From Paenibacillus mesophilus (lineage in GTDB: Bacteria > Bacillota > Bacilli > Paenibacillales > NBRC-103111), in NCBI RefSeq assembly GCF_005938385.1, contig NZ_VCRA01000030.1, positions 17,226-81,225 on the forward strand: a stretch of 64,000 bases of DNA, given 5' to 3'. Positions within the stretch are counted from its first letter, which is position 1. Each line of letters begins with the position of its first letter. This document shows, piece by piece, positions 7,735 to 17,037 of the stretch. The notes under the pieces were generated by a model that had not been told where the DNA came from, ran no database searches, and saw nothing but the letters and a program-made list of their open reading frames with translations. A program made the translations under genes and the position numbers.

Positions 7735-8421
7735 ATGGAAACCACTTTACTTCTGGTCGACGATGAAGTGAAAATGCTTGAGGCGATGGCTTCTTATTTA
7801 CGAACTGAAGGGTTTCGGATTGTGTGCGCCACTACGGGCAAGGATGCGCTGATTGCAGCCAAAACGGAGTGTCCGGCTTTGGTTGTTCTAGACTGGATGC
7901 TTCCGGGAATGAGCGGAATTGAAGTTTGCCGCGAACTTCGGAACATGGGATCTTATGGAATCATTATGTTGACGGCAAAAACGGAGGAGATGGATAAAAT
8001 TATCGGTTTGGAAATCGGGGCCGACGATTACATGACAAAGCCTTGCAGTTTGAGGGAGTTAGCGGCGAGAATACGTTCCGTATTACGCCGCATTCAGGGG
8101 AAGTCCGAAGAAATTCAGACGATGCTAAGGGGAGACTTGACGATTATCGAATCGAAATGCCAAGTCATGAAGGATGGCGCGGAAATTGTTCTTACCCCTA
8201 CGGAATTCAAACTACTGATCACTTTGGCCGCCAAGCCCGGTATTGTATTCAGTCGGCTTCAACTGATGAAATCGGTCATGGAAGATGATTTCATCAACTA
8301 CGAGCGTACGATCGATTCCCACATCAGCAATTTGCGGAAGAAGATCGAGAACGATCCGGCAATCCCGAAATATATTCAAACCGTGTTCGGATTCGGTTAT
8401 CGATTCGGTGACAAGTTATGA
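7735..8421 (+). CDS. OmpR-family response regulator
   Basis: 228 residues. The receiver domain (~1-118) has the acidic pair VDDE (9-10), phospho-acceptor D53 in VVLDWMLPG and the conserved lysine K102 in MTKP. The OmpR-type winged-helix DNA-binding domain (~130-226) ends in TVFGFGYRF. It acts in the cytoplasm as the output of the sensor kinase encoded next to it, with which it overlaps by four bases (ATGA), so they are one operon. Target genes are not shown. The nearest divergent unit (7560-6446) is a plausible but unproven target. Confidence 0.93.
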   Translation: METTLLLVDDEVKMLEAMASYLRTEGFRIVCATTGKDALIAAKTECPALVVLDWMLPGMSGIEVCRELRNMGSYGIIMLTAKTEEMDKIIGLEIGADDYMTKPCSLRELAARIRSVLRRIQGKSEEIQTMLRGDLTIIESKCQVMKDGAEIVLTPTEFKLLITLAAKPGIVFSRLQLMKSVMEDDFINYERTIDSHISNLRKKIENDPAIPKYIQTVFGFGYRFGDKL

Positions 8422-9758
8422 ACGTTCGTTGGTGCATCGGGGATAAATTGTTTGGCGCGATGGCGGTTCTGGTTCTTTTCGTCACTGTAGCCTACTATGG
8501 GGCAACCCAAGGATACTTGGAAAGCCGTTTTGACCGTTACTTCAAAGAAAAAACGACAGAGCTGTTTGAAATCTACTATAAGGAGCATAAACACTCATGG
8601 GAAGGCATAGAGGAGATGAACATTTCAGATGGATTGGAGCAGAGAAATCCGGATGAACGCGCAATCGCTCTATTATCTCCTGATGGCAACATCTTGTTTT
8701 TTAGAGGGTCGGGCGATGCCGGGCCGTTGATACATCAGGGGAAGCGGAATACAGTCATGGTTAACGGAACGACGGTCGGCACGGTCTATGTCGACAAGTG
8801 GGAATCGACCGAAGATTATCTATTAAAGAAGTTTGTTCTGGGCTCCATGCGCACCCAAGGTATATGGGTACTGGGCTTAACCGGGATCGTTGCCCTGCTT
8901 CTTGGCTCTTGGTTAACTAAGAAATTAACGCAGCCTCTGGAACGTCTCACCCCCGCCATCCAAAAAATTGCGGTCGGAGAGCTTCATATTCGCATTCCCG
9001 TGACAACAAGGGACGAATTCGGGAAAATAACGGAAGCGCTGAATCATATGGCGCAGCAGTTGCTTCGAGCAGAAGAGGCACGGAAGCATTTGACGGCCGA
9101 TGTGGCACATGAATTGAGGACGCCGCTTTCCATTATTCAATGTCATATGGAAATGATACAAGAGGGAGGACGGGACATTCCTCCGGAAACCTTATTGCCT
9201 ATGCAGGATGAAGTCATTCGTTTGTCCAAGCTTGTCGACGATCTCCACCAGTTAACGCTGGCCGAAGCCGGCAAATTGCAGCTGAACCAGGCTCCTACCG
9301 ATCTTGTTCCCCTTTTGGATCGGATCATCGATATGTTAAAGCCGGAAGCGGAAGAACGACATATCGACATTGTTCGCTCGTATCCGGCACAACAATTGAA
9401 TGCATTCATCGATCCTAACCGGATTACGCAAGTATTCTATAATTTGCTGGTCAATGCCATGCGGTATACTTCGTCCGGCGGAAGGATTTCGATCCGGATT
9501 ACGGATAGTTCCCATGACGATTCGCGTTTTGCGTCCGTCTCGATTGCGGACACCGGAGTCGGTATCGCGGCGGAGCAGCTCCCCTTCCTGTTCGACCGTT
9601 TTTATCGCGCCGAAGAATCGCGTTCCCGTCATACGGGTGGCATGGGTCTCGGACTTGCAATCGCAAAAGAATTTGTCGAGGCTCATCGAGGCTTCATTTC
9701 GGTACAAAGTGAGGTTGGTCGCGGGACCCAGTTTACTGTGTATTTGCCTTGTGCATAG
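8418..9758 (+). CDS. Sensor histidine kinase
   Basis: 446 residues. Two membrane helices (~12-28 and ~147-165) enclose a ~115-residue extracytoplasmic sensor. A HAMP linker (~167-218) follows, then a HisKA domain with phospho-acceptor H231 in DVAHELRTPLS, then an HATPase domain with N box YNLLVNAMRY (~341-350), DTGVGI and GMGLGLAIAK. It phosphorylates the response regulator encoded immediately upstream, sharing ATGA with it. The stimulus is unknown. All catalytic motifs are present and the length is normal for the class. Confidence 0.93.
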   Translation: MNVRWCIGDKLFGAMAVLVLFVTVAYYGATQGYLESRFDRYFKEKTTELFEIYYKEHKHSWEGIEEMNISDGLEQRNPDERAIALLSPDGNILFFRGSGDAGPLIHQGKRNTVMVNGTTVGTVYVDKWESTEDYLLKKFVLGSMRTQGIWVLGLTGIVALLLGSWLTKKLTQPLERLTPAIQKIAVGELHIRIPVTTRDEFGKITEALNHMAQQLLRAEEARKHLTADVAHELRTPLSIIQCHMEMIQEGGRDIPPETLLPMQDEVIRLSKLVDDLHQLTLAEAGKLQLNQAPTDLVPLLDRIIDMLKPEAEERHIDIVRSYPAQQLNAFIDPNRITQVFYNLLVNAMRYTSSGGRISIRITDSSHDDSRFASVSIADTGVGIAAEQLPFLFDRFYRAEESRSRHTGGMGLGLAIAKEFVEAHRGFISVQSEVGRGTQFTVYLPCA

Positions 9759-9909
9759 CACATTATGAATCCCGCAAAAGCAAATGAAATTTTTTGCTCG
9801 ATAGGACGCTTTTTTGACACGTGATAAATCCTTTCCATAACTATTGGTTGTGATCATAGCAACTGCGGTGAAATCATGATATCGAGCGTTACACGTCACT
9901 TGGATTTCT

Positions 9910-9952
9910 AGGAGCTGTCGCGCCGCGGCAAGCTCCTTGTTACTTTTCGCCG
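9910..9952. terminator. Terminator hairpin between the sensor kinase and MocR genes
   Basis: AGGAGCT and AGCTCCT flank a GC-rich loop (GTCGCGCCGCGGCA); the tail reads TTACTTTTCGCCGATA. Both convergent genes (9758 plus, 9980 minus) could use it. A sister hairpin with the same tail is at 12205-12245. Confidence 0.6.
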
Positions 9953-9979
9953 ATAGACCCGTCAAGCCGAGCCGTGTTC

Positions 9980-11410
9980 CTATAAGATCAACTCCGCAAG
10001 ACGATGAATCCCCTGCTCAATCGAGGCTTCATCTACTTTTGCAAACCCCAATACCCATCCCTTTCGTTTGCTTTCCAAACAATAGGGTCCAAGAGGGTAC
10101 ACACGTATTGCCTTTTGAAGGGCTAACTTTGTCAAGGCTTCTTCGTCGTAGGACTGTTCAGCTTCAAGCAACATATGCAATCCCGTTTCTACTCCGCTTA
10201 GTTTGAAACGTTCCCCTAAACCGCTAGCCATAATAGCCTTTGTCATGGCTTCGTGTCTTCGTCGGTACACATTTCGGACTCTTCTCATATGGCGCATAAA
10301 ATGCCCATTTTTGATGAAGTGGGTTAGGGTTAGCTGATCCATAATCGGAAGATGACGGTAAGTCAGCTCCTGTACCTTGGCTAGTTGAGCAATTGCCTCG
10401 ACAGATCCAACGATAGCCGAAATACGAATGCCGGGAGCAATCATTTTAGAAAAACTCATGAGGTACAACGTATTATTGGGTGCCTGACTAAACAGCGTTG
10501 GAAGCGGCTCCCCACGATATCGAAATTCACTATCATAATCGTCTTCCATGATCCAAAATTGTTCTTGAGCGGCCTTATGAAGCAATTGTTGTCTGCGCGG
10601 CTCCGACATAACGACCCCGACCGCGCACTGGTGCGAAGGGGTCGCAAAGATCATTTTGGATTGCGGGTGAATATGCTCAACCACTAGACCAAACTCATCA
10701 ACGGGAACGGGCACCACGCTCATACGCCGATATTTCATCGCCATCCATGCAGCCGGAAAACCGGGATCTTCTACAGAGACAGTGTCGCCATCAGCTAAAA
10801 GCGATTGTGCGATTAAGTCAATGCTATGCTGAGCTCCCGAGGTCAACAGAATCTGATTGGTCTGGATATGGATTCCTCGTTCAAGTGATAAATAACGTTG
10901 AATTTGCTCACGTAATGGTGTGTACCCATAGGGATTACCGTAAGCCCAACTTGATAAATCCATTTCAGCGGATGCGTGGAGAAGCGATTGTCGCCAGTTC
11001 TTTTGAAATTGTCCATCCAAATAAGGTTCATGGGGGCTAAAATCAATATCCACTACTCGCTGTTCTTTGCCTCTTAACCAGTCATGCAATTGATCGACCG
11101 CCGAGTTCAACAAGGGAAGCGAGGGGGGGATGGGGCCATCTGCTATTATTTCCTTCGTTGACTCCGTGACTTGCTTCCATTTACTAACTCGCGTTCCTCC
11201 TCGGCGAGATGTAACCGTATAGCCTCGACTTAGCAATTCCTCATAGACGATCTGTATCGTTGAGCGAGAGACGCCTACCAGGTGAGCAAGTTCGCGGGAA
11301 GGAATCAGCAATTGTCCCGGCGCCCAGATTCCGCTAGTAATATTATGAATCGCTTGATCCAGCAATTGCTGCCAGATCGGTCTCTTATCATTACGGATTA
11401 CTTTCATCAT
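9980..11410 (-). CDS. MocR-type GntR/aminotransferase regulator
   Basis: 476 residues. A GntR winged helix-turn-helix (~1-70, SRELAHLVGVSRSTIQIVYE) is fused to a fold-type I aminotransferase-like domain (~110-470) with the PLP-lysine region SFSKMIAPGIR. MocR proteins use bound pyridoxal phosphate to sense vitamin B6 or amino compounds and commonly control a divergent gene. The start is ATG 11410, with GGAGGTG 6 bases upstream; an upstream ATG at 11479 lacks a site. It is divergent from a PPOX flavoprotein (11607), a typical partner. The word ACCGTAAT occurs twice in the gap (11447, 11493) and may be an operator half-site. Confidence 0.9.
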   Translation of the reverse strand: MMKVIRNDKRPIWQQLLDQAIHNITSGIWAPGQLLIPSRELAHLVGVSRSTIQIVYEELLSRGYTVTSRRGGTRVSKWKQVTESTKEIIADGPIPPSLPLLNSAVDQLHDWLRGKEQRVVDIDFSPHEPYLDGQFQKNWRQSLLHASAEMDLSSWAYGNPYGYTPLREQIQRYLSLERGIHIQTNQILLTSGAQHSIDLIAQSLLADGDTVSVEDPGFPAAWMAMKYRRMSVVPVPVDEFGLVVEHIHPQSKMIFATPSHQCAVGVVMSEPRRQQLLHKAAQEQFWIMEDDYDSEFRYRGEPLPTLFSQAPNNTLYLMSFSKMIAPGIRISAIVGSVEAIAQLAKVQELTYRHLPIMDQLTLTHFIKNGHFMRHMRRVRNVYRRRHEAMTKAIMASGLGERFKLSGVETGLHMLLEAEQSYDEEALTKLALQKAIRVYPLGPYCLESKRKGWVLGFAKVDEASIEQGIHRLAELIL

Positions 11411-11606
11411 CGTACACACCTCCATATTAATTATGGACTGTTCAAAACCGTAATGTTTGGATATGTTAACACACTCCATTCGTTGATATACTACCGTAAT
11501 AACACTGGTATTCGCAATCTGGTCGTTGCCTCACTCCAGAAGAGTATCGGAGTTAAGACAATTGGAGTGGGATGAATATCTTAGGAGTGAAAGGAGAGGT
11601 TTCGAA

Positions 11607-12152
11607 ATGGATTCGGTTCGTTACAAGATCAGGGAATGCCAGGATCAAGAAAAGATTGAAAGTTTCCTTCGCCAAGCGAGAATTGGGTGTCTTGGGTTGG
11701 TTGATGGGAACCTGCCCTATGTTGTACCGCTTAATTATGTATGGACAGAGGGGAAGCTCTATTTTCACGGAGCTGGAGATGGAAGACGTAATCAGGTCAT
11801 GAGTGAAAATCCGGAGGTATGTTTTACGGTATGCGTGGAATACGGTACCATTACGGATCCGGTACCTGCCAAGACGGATACGGCTTATATGAGCGTAATG
11901 ATATTTGGACAAGCAGAGCCGATCACAGATTTGGACGAAGCCACCCATGTACTTCAGGAAATGATCAATAAATATGTACCCGGCTATTATAACCGTCCCT
12001 TGCCGAAGCAGCATGTGGACAAATATAGATCGGCTGTATTCGGCGGACCGGTTCAAGTTTGCCGGGTTATCCCCCACCATGTGACGGCAAAAGAAAGTCC
12101 AATTGAGGCAGAAAAAATGTATACAACGGTCATAAATGTCGGACGAGAGTAG
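11607..12152 (+). CDS. Pyridoxamine 5'-phosphate oxidase-family (NimA-like) flavoprotein
   Basis: About 181 residues of the split-barrel flavin-binding fold: GCLGLVDGNLPYVVPLNYVW near the start, LYFHGAGDGRRNQVM (phosphate-binding), and VCFTVCVEYG. Such proteins bind FMN, or sometimes F420 or heme, and reduce small molecules; nitroimidazole-resistance proteins are relatives. ATG 11607 follows an AGGAGAGG site; the longer frame from 11526 has none. The divergent MocR regulator (9980-11410) probably controls it, a pairing seen in many Bacillota. A related gene lies at 63020-63637. Confidence 0.85.
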   Translation: MDSVRYKIRECQDQEKIESFLRQARIGCLGLVDGNLPYVVPLNYVWTEGKLYFHGAGDGRRNQVMSENPEVCFTVCVEYGTITDPVPAKTDTAYMSVMIFGQAEPITDLDEATHVLQEMINKYVPGYYNRPLPKQHVDKYRSAVFGGPVQVCRVIPHHVTAKESPIEAEKMYTTVINVGRE

Positions 12153-12204
12153 ATTCTGAACCAAATGCAGATTTGTTTAATAGGATGTGCTCTATAAACG
12201 ATCA

Positions 12205-12245
12205 AGGAGCTGCCGCGGCATGCTCCTTTCGCTTTTTCGCCGATA
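12205..12245 (+). terminator. Terminator after the PPOX gene
   Basis: AGGAGC-TGCCGCGGCA-TGCTCCT is followed by TTCGCTTTTTCG. Stem and tail closely resemble the hairpin at 9910-9952, so the MocR/PPOX pair is bracketed by two copies of the same hairpin. Confidence 0.75.
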
Positions 12246-12316
12246 ACTTGCCGCAAATCCCAAGGAAATTCGTAAAATGGTATAATAAGACATCTTGAAT
12301 CATTGGGGTTGATAGA

Positions 12317-13747
12317 GTGGTTCAAACCTATAGGGCCGGCAGATCTGTACGAAGAAGAATGTTGCGAAGCGGGGTGCTTTACCTCCTAAGTGCGATGATT
12401 GGCGTAACGATCTTCATAGGGAGCTTCCCCGGCTTGGTCGTATCCGCAGATGCGATTACAGTAGAGTTAAATGGTCAGGCCATGCTGTTTGAACATAACC
12501 CGCTATTGAAGGACGGTACCACGTTAATTCCACTTCGGAGCTTGTTGGAGTCTCTAAGCGCAAACGTTAAATGGGAAGAGTCCACACGGACGATAACGGT
12601 CAGCAGGTGGAATCGAACCGTGCGGTTGGGGTTGGAGCAGGAGTTAGCGTATGTGCAAGATAAGGGTCAGTTACCGCGTCAAATCAAGCTCAGTGTACCA
12701 CCCCAGCTAATTGGAGAAGTCACCTACGTGCCGTTGCGTTTCTTAAGCGAATCTTTTGGGGCAGCAGTGGCATGGGACGTTCGAGAACAAAAGGTTGTCG
12801 TCCGGACCAAGTCTCCAATTGACGCCAAGGCTTGGGAATATCGCATTATAGCGGGGGTTACAGATCAAACAGCGGAAGCATTTGGTGGGTTGGCGGAAGT
12901 GAAACAGAAGATCGTGAAGCAAATGGATGCTGTGAATCAAAGATACCGGGAAAAGGGATTCGAGGGAAGTCCGCACTTTAAGATTCAATCCGAAGATATA
13001 TATCATTTCCAGGGAGATGGACGGAAGGAAGCGCTGAACAAGAGGCATCCCCAGCACGAATTTATTATAATCTACGATGCTTTCCCGGATGGAGGGGGTG
13101 GCTGGTACGGTGGAGAAGCCCAGTCGATTTATCATGCATGGCCGACCGGGGATTTCGGATCTCTATTTGAATCGGCGGCTACTGACGGACTTGTACATGA
13201 GTTCGCTCATGCGATCGGAAACGCACTGGACCTGTATGCGCTAAACGTGGATGCGGGACGGAACCCCATTTCGGGGGAGGGTTATAAAGCGGAGCGTTCC
13301 ATCATGGAGTATCCGTATGGGGAGACGATCTGGGACAACCACACCATAGCGACAATAAATAAGGCTGGTGGGTATCCCGTACAAGAGGAAGAGCGGTTTT
13401 TGGCCGAGCAATTTCCAGATCGCATGGAGATTGTAACGCTTGATCGGGATGATCGGCCGCTACCGCACGTTATGATCCGACTTTACCCGGTTCCTTGGTA
13501 TAGCAACGAAGTTCTTAAGGAACCAATATGGAGCGGTTGGACCAACAATGAAGGTGTATGGCAACTGGAATACAATCCTTTCGAGCCATTCTTCAAAGGG
13601 GCTCCATGGGGCATCCGGTACGCCAACTTCCTTGTGGAAAGGGAGTTCGCAGACGGAAGCAAGCGCTACGAATGGATGCCGGTCGATCAAGTGCAATTAC
13701 ACCGGTACCGCCATCCGAATCAACCTTATCGGTTAACGGTCAGGTAG
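12317..13747 (+). CDS. Exported stalk-domain protein with metzincin-like motif
   Basis: 476 residues. An N-terminal signal or anchor helix (~20-42) is followed by a copper-amine-oxidase N-terminal-like stalk domain (~45-160) with two copies of the motif (TTLIPLRSLLESL and VTYVPLRFLSESFGA). The following domain holds HEFAHAIG (H294, E295, H298), a zinc-protease-like HExxH, and about 35 residues on SIMEYPYG, resembling the Met-turn of metzincins. The usual third histidine is not at its place; an aspartate is one position later. Inference: a secreted or surface metallopeptidase, or an inactive relative. GTG 12317 has GGGG 8 bases upstream; ATG 12359 is an alternative start. Confidence 0.75.
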   Translation: MVQTYRAGRSVRRRMLRSGVLYLLSAMIGVTIFIGSFPGLVVSADAITVELNGQAMLFEHNPLLKDGTTLIPLRSLLESLSANVKWEESTRTITVSRWNRTVRLGLEQELAYVQDKGQLPRQIKLSVPPQLIGEVTYVPLRFLSESFGAAVAWDVREQKVVVRTKSPIDAKAWEYRIIAGVTDQTAEAFGGLAEVKQKIVKQMDAVNQRYREKGFEGSPHFKIQSEDIYHFQGDGRKEALNKRHPQHEFIIIYDAFPDGGGGWYGGEAQSIYHAWPTGDFGSLFESAATDGLVHEFAHAIGNALDLYALNVDAGRNPISGEGYKAERSIMEYPYGETIWDNHTIATINKAGGYPVQEEERFLAEQFPDRMEIVTLDRDDRPLPHVMIRLYPVPWYSNEVLKEPIWSGWTNNEGVWQLEYNPFEPFFKGAPWGIRYANFLVEREFADGSKRYEWMPVDQVQLHRYRHPNQPYRLTVR

Positions 13748-13751
13748 TTTA

Positions 13752-14393
13752 TTAATACAATCGATTCTTGTAACCATCTTCAAGCCGAGCAGCAATCATT
13801 TCGGCTGTCATTCCATCAAGATTTGCATGTTCCGATATCATTTTAGAAGCGGATGGTAAATGATCTTTACTAAGCCATGAGTACGGCTTCCACAACTGGG
13901 AACGGTAAAATGCTTTGGCACAGTGCAGGTAACATTCTTCTACTTCAACAACAATACCAACAACAGGAATACGGTCATTGACTGCCATCAGCCTTAACAG
14001 TTTTTCTTCCTTGGTGATAAACGCACATCCATTTACTCTCAGTGTTTCGCCAAGACCCGGAATCAAGAATAGCAGACCTATTTGGGGATTAGAAATGATG
14101 TTGCGTAAGGAATCCATTCTTTTGTTGCCCGGTCGTTCCGGAATCACCAAATGTTTATTATCAATGATGTGCACAAAGCCGGGATGATCGCCTCTAGGAG
14201 AAACATCGCATTTGCCTAGAGAATCGGAAGTTGAAAGGAATACAAATGGCGATTTGGAAATAAAGTCCCGACAATGATGATCAAGTTGGAGAATAACTTT
14301 GTGTTGGACAAGCTCGCTGGGAAATCCCATAAGCGAGCGAAGTTCGGCTTCCGTGCTAATAAATTGGCTTTTATCGATCTCATTCAAAAGCAA
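13752..14393 (-). CDS. MSMEG_1061-type FMN-dependent PPOX flavoprotein
   Basis: 213 residues that read well as the MSMEG_1061 subfamily of split-barrel FMN proteins: FISTEAELRSLMG at the start, then KCDVSPRGDHPGFV, ERPGNKRMDSLRNI and GLLFLIPGLGETLRVNG. The reaction of this subfamily is not established. The start codon is TTG 14393, preceded by a weak GAAAGGG. It converges with the stalk protein gene, whose stop is 5 bases away. Its leader and first 22 codons are duplicated in broken form at 1412-1521. Confidence 0.88.
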   Translation of the reverse strand: MLLNEIDKSQFISTEAELRSLMGFPSELVQHKVILQLDHHCRDFISKSPFVFLSTSDSLGKCDVSPRGDHPGFVHIIDNKHLVIPERPGNKRMDSLRNIISNPQIGLLFLIPGLGETLRVNGCAFITKEEKLLRLMAVNDRIPVVGIVVEVEECYLHCAKAFYRSQLWKPYSWLSKDHLPSASKMISEHANLDGMTAEMIAARLEDGYKNRLY

Positions 14394-14708
14394 TCGCCCT
14401 TTCAGCGGACAGTTATATTTGATAATTTACCATATTAGGATAGGTGTGTACTATCAAAAAGAAAAAGTAACGGAGGGGGTATCCCACTGCCACATAAAAA
14501 GAGCAGCGTCCAGGTCTATGTAGTTTCAATATACTTTTGATATCTTCGACTATCCATGTTGTCGAAAAGCAAACTGTGGTTAAACTGAATTTTGTGTTTA
14601 GATAATGTACCGCGAGCCATATCACAAGTAACTGCAAGCTTCCAATGTAATTATTGGGAAATATTTGGTATAGTATTCTTGATGAGATTTAACTAGGGGA
14701 TGAACTAT
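14394..14708. other. AT-rich intergenic stretch before the DUF262 gene
   Basis: It holds the leader of the 13752-14393 gene (the part up to about 14430 matches the duplicate at 1477-1521) and, at its right end, a -10-like TATAGT and the AGGGG ribosome site of the DUF262 gene. I see no further gene or RNA. Confidence 0.4.
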
Positions 14709-16289
14709 TTGGCAGAGCCACTCACAATAAGGAAAGTTATTGAAAAAATTACATCAGGGGAAATTAGAATCCCTGCATTCCAAAGAGGATATGTATGGTC
14801 ATCTGAGCAAGTTTCATATTTACTAGACAGTATTTATAAAGGATTCCCTATTGGAACTATATTACTGTGGAGGACGCGGGAAAGGTTGAAAGTCGAAAGG
14901 GATTTAGGAAATTATACACTTCCTGATCCACGAAAAGATTACCCTATAGACTATGTACTCGATGGTCAGCAAAGACTAACCTCTCTCTTTAGTGTCTTTC
15001 AAACAGAATTAATCCCCAATCAAAATGACGAGTGGTTGGATATATTTTTCGATTTCACAAGTAGAGATGTAATTCAGGAAAGTAAGTTTGTACCATTAAA
15101 GGCGCAAGACTTTGATCCAACTCGGTATTTCCCTATGAATTGTTTATTCGATTCAGTAAAGTACCGAAAAGCAGCAGAAGGACTTGATGCTGAAACAATA
15201 GTAATTATTGATAAGCTCCAAGAAAGATTCAAAGAAACGCTCATACCGATTCAGGTAATGGAAACGGAAGATAAACACCATGTTGCTATTGTTTTTGAAA
15301 GGATTAATAGATTTGGTACACAATTGGATACGTTTCAGTTGTTATCGGCTTGGAGCTGGAGTACGGATTTTGACTTGCAGGATGAGTTTACACAACTCGC
15401 TGAGGAGATAGAGCCATTTGGATTTGGCGATTTATCTTTTGATAAAGATTTGCAATTGAAGTGTTGTAGTGGTGTTATTTCAGGAGACACTGCCCCTGCA
15501 GCAATAATTAATCTAAAGGGCGAAGACGTAAGAAATAACTTTACTAAAATTAAGAACGGGATTAAATCAAGCATTGACTTCTTACAAAAAGAACTGAATA
15601 TTTACTCACTTAAATCAATGCCATACCCAGCTATGATTGTTGCCCTTACAAGGTTTTTTTCAACAGATAAAGAGAATGGCCTCCTTTATACAGAAAAACA
15701 AAGAAGACAGTTAATACGATGGTTTTGGAGATCCTGTTTTTCACGACGGTATTCTAGTGGTGTTACTGATGCTCATAAAGCTGATTTGCGTGCAATGGAT
15801 GAATTGCGTAAAAACGAAGAGTATGATATTGCGAGTTTTGAATGTAGCGTAGATTCTACTTTTTTCATGAGCAATCAATTTAATGTTAATACCGTTAATA
15901 CTAAAACCTTTATTACGTTGCTAGCACACAGAGGGCCCAGATCTTTCATTTCAGGAGCTAAAGTTGATTTAAGCAAAGTTTTAAAAAATGTAAGTAAAAA
16001 CGAGTTTCATCATATTTTCCCTGTGAACTATTTAGAAAATACATTGAAGTTAACTAGTAAGAAGGACATTAATTTGCTTGCAAATATTTGTTTCTTAAAT
16101 AATGCTGATAATCAAAAGATAAAAGATAAGCCACCTTTTGTTTACAAAGCATTAATTGATCCCACTAATTTACCAGCAATCTTAGAGACAGCGTTTTGTC
16201 CAGCTGATGCTCTTGATATCGATTACGATAAATTTTTACAAAAACGAGTGGAGAACCTAGTTGAATATGCAAGAGAATTAATAAAATAA
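14709..16289 (+). CDS. DUF262/HNH (GmrSD-like) protein
   Basis: About 526 residues. The N-terminal DUF262 (GmrS-type, ParB/sulfiredoxin-like nucleotide-binding) domain has IPAFQRGYVWS at ~23-33 and DGQQRLTSL at ~85-93. The C-terminal part has EFHHIFPVNYL near residue 430 and a later NLLANICFLN...N, the DUF1524-type His-Me/HNH nuclease signature. Family knowledge links this architecture to type IV restriction of modified phage DNA (GmrSD, BrxU), so a single-gene anti-phage protein is a fair inference. TTG 14709 has AGGGG 9 bases upstream; ATG 14700 would directly abut the site. AT-rich, with no partner genes. Confidence 0.85.
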   Translation: MAEPLTIRKVIEKITSGEIRIPAFQRGYVWSSEQVSYLLDSIYKGFPIGTILLWRTRERLKVERDLGNYTLPDPRKDYPIDYVLDGQQRLTSLFSVFQTELIPNQNDEWLDIFFDFTSRDVIQESKFVPLKAQDFDPTRYFPMNCLFDSVKYRKAAEGLDAETIVIIDKLQERFKETLIPIQVMETEDKHHVAIVFERINRFGTQLDTFQLLSAWSWSTDFDLQDEFTQLAEEIEPFGFGDLSFDKDLQLKCCSGVISGDTAPAAIINLKGEDVRNNFTKIKNGIKSSIDFLQKELNIYSLKSMPYPAMIVALTRFFSTDKENGLLYTEKQRRQLIRWFWRSCFSRRYSSGVTDAHKADLRAMDELRKNEEYDIASFECSVDSTFFMSNQFNVNTVNTKTFITLLAHRGPRSFISGAKVDLSKVLKNVSKNEFHHIFPVNYLENTLKLTSKKDINLLANICFLNNADNQKIKDKPPFVYKALIDPTNLPAILETAFCPADALDIDYDKFLQKRVENLVEYARELIK

Positions 16290-16294
16290 ATTAG

Positions 16295-16323
16295 AAAGCA
16301 CCGTATTTAATCGGTGCTTTTTA
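16295..16323 (+). terminator. Terminator after the DUF262 gene
   Basis: AAAGCACCG pairs perfectly with CGGTGCTTT over an 8-base loop and is followed by a T-run. Confidence 0.9.
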
Positions 16324-16329
16324 CTTGCC

Positions 16330-16696
16330 GTTATAGACAGCTATGCAATTCATTTCAGAGGGGATAAAGCTAAGAGTGACATTAAGGAGCTGAGAAACAG
16401 GAATAAACGCACATATAAAGAAGACGATGCTGTCGACCATAGATACAGTCACAATAGCTAAGGCGATCACGCACTTTGCATTTCGCAATGGGCCAATTGA
16501 GGATATGCACGCCGATTGGGAGAAGAACATAACCGACAAAGACATGACGATACTGAACAAATTTGTACACAATCGGTTAGCCTACGTATTTGAGCTGATT
16601 TTCAGGAGAGATGGGCGGAGTTTGCTTTTGTGGTTGAGGTTCAGAAGTTCTATGGGAGTCAGTGAGACAAAAGTGTGCCTGATGATGGCGGGATGA
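16330..16696 (+). pseudogene. Decayed gene of unknown family (frameshifted)
   Basis: Just after the DUF262 terminator an open frame encodes protein-like sequence (VIDSYAIHFRGDKAKSD then NRNKRTYKED) with no start codon. Near 16424 coding quality seems to move to the next frame (DTVTIAKAITHFAFRNGPIE, continuing to 16696). This looks like one gene that lost its 5' end and took a frameshift; I do not recognise it. The remaining stretch to 17037 holds a hairpin (16759-16789, CCTATGAAG/CTTTCATAGG) and no gene I can support. Confidence 0.35.
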
Positions 16697-17037
16697 AAGA
16701 GTTGATTCAGTGGCAGTTAGGAGTAGCAACGGATAAGGAGCAGTGAAGGTAAAACATGCCTATGAAGTGACTTGGCATGCTTTCATAGGTTTAAACCTTT
16801 TTATAGCCTATAGGAACAGGTTATGTTTATGTTATGATTTGTTTTGTTTTGAGGTAGTAAAACGTCTGAAAGAACAAGGACTACGAGATGAAAGTTTGAC
16901 TTTTAAGGAGCAGGATGAGGGAAAGTTCGAAGAAAAATGACAATGACAATTCCGATAATACAGCCTACTGCGGGCCTTACGGCCCTTGTCCGCCCAATCA
17001 GAAATCAAACAAAAATCAATAAGAAAGGAAACGATCG

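Noticed and set aside
16743..16940. 65-codon open frame
   Set aside because: No ribosome site, no recognisable motif, and it begins within a hairpin; its C-terminal part looks protein-like but cannot be supported.
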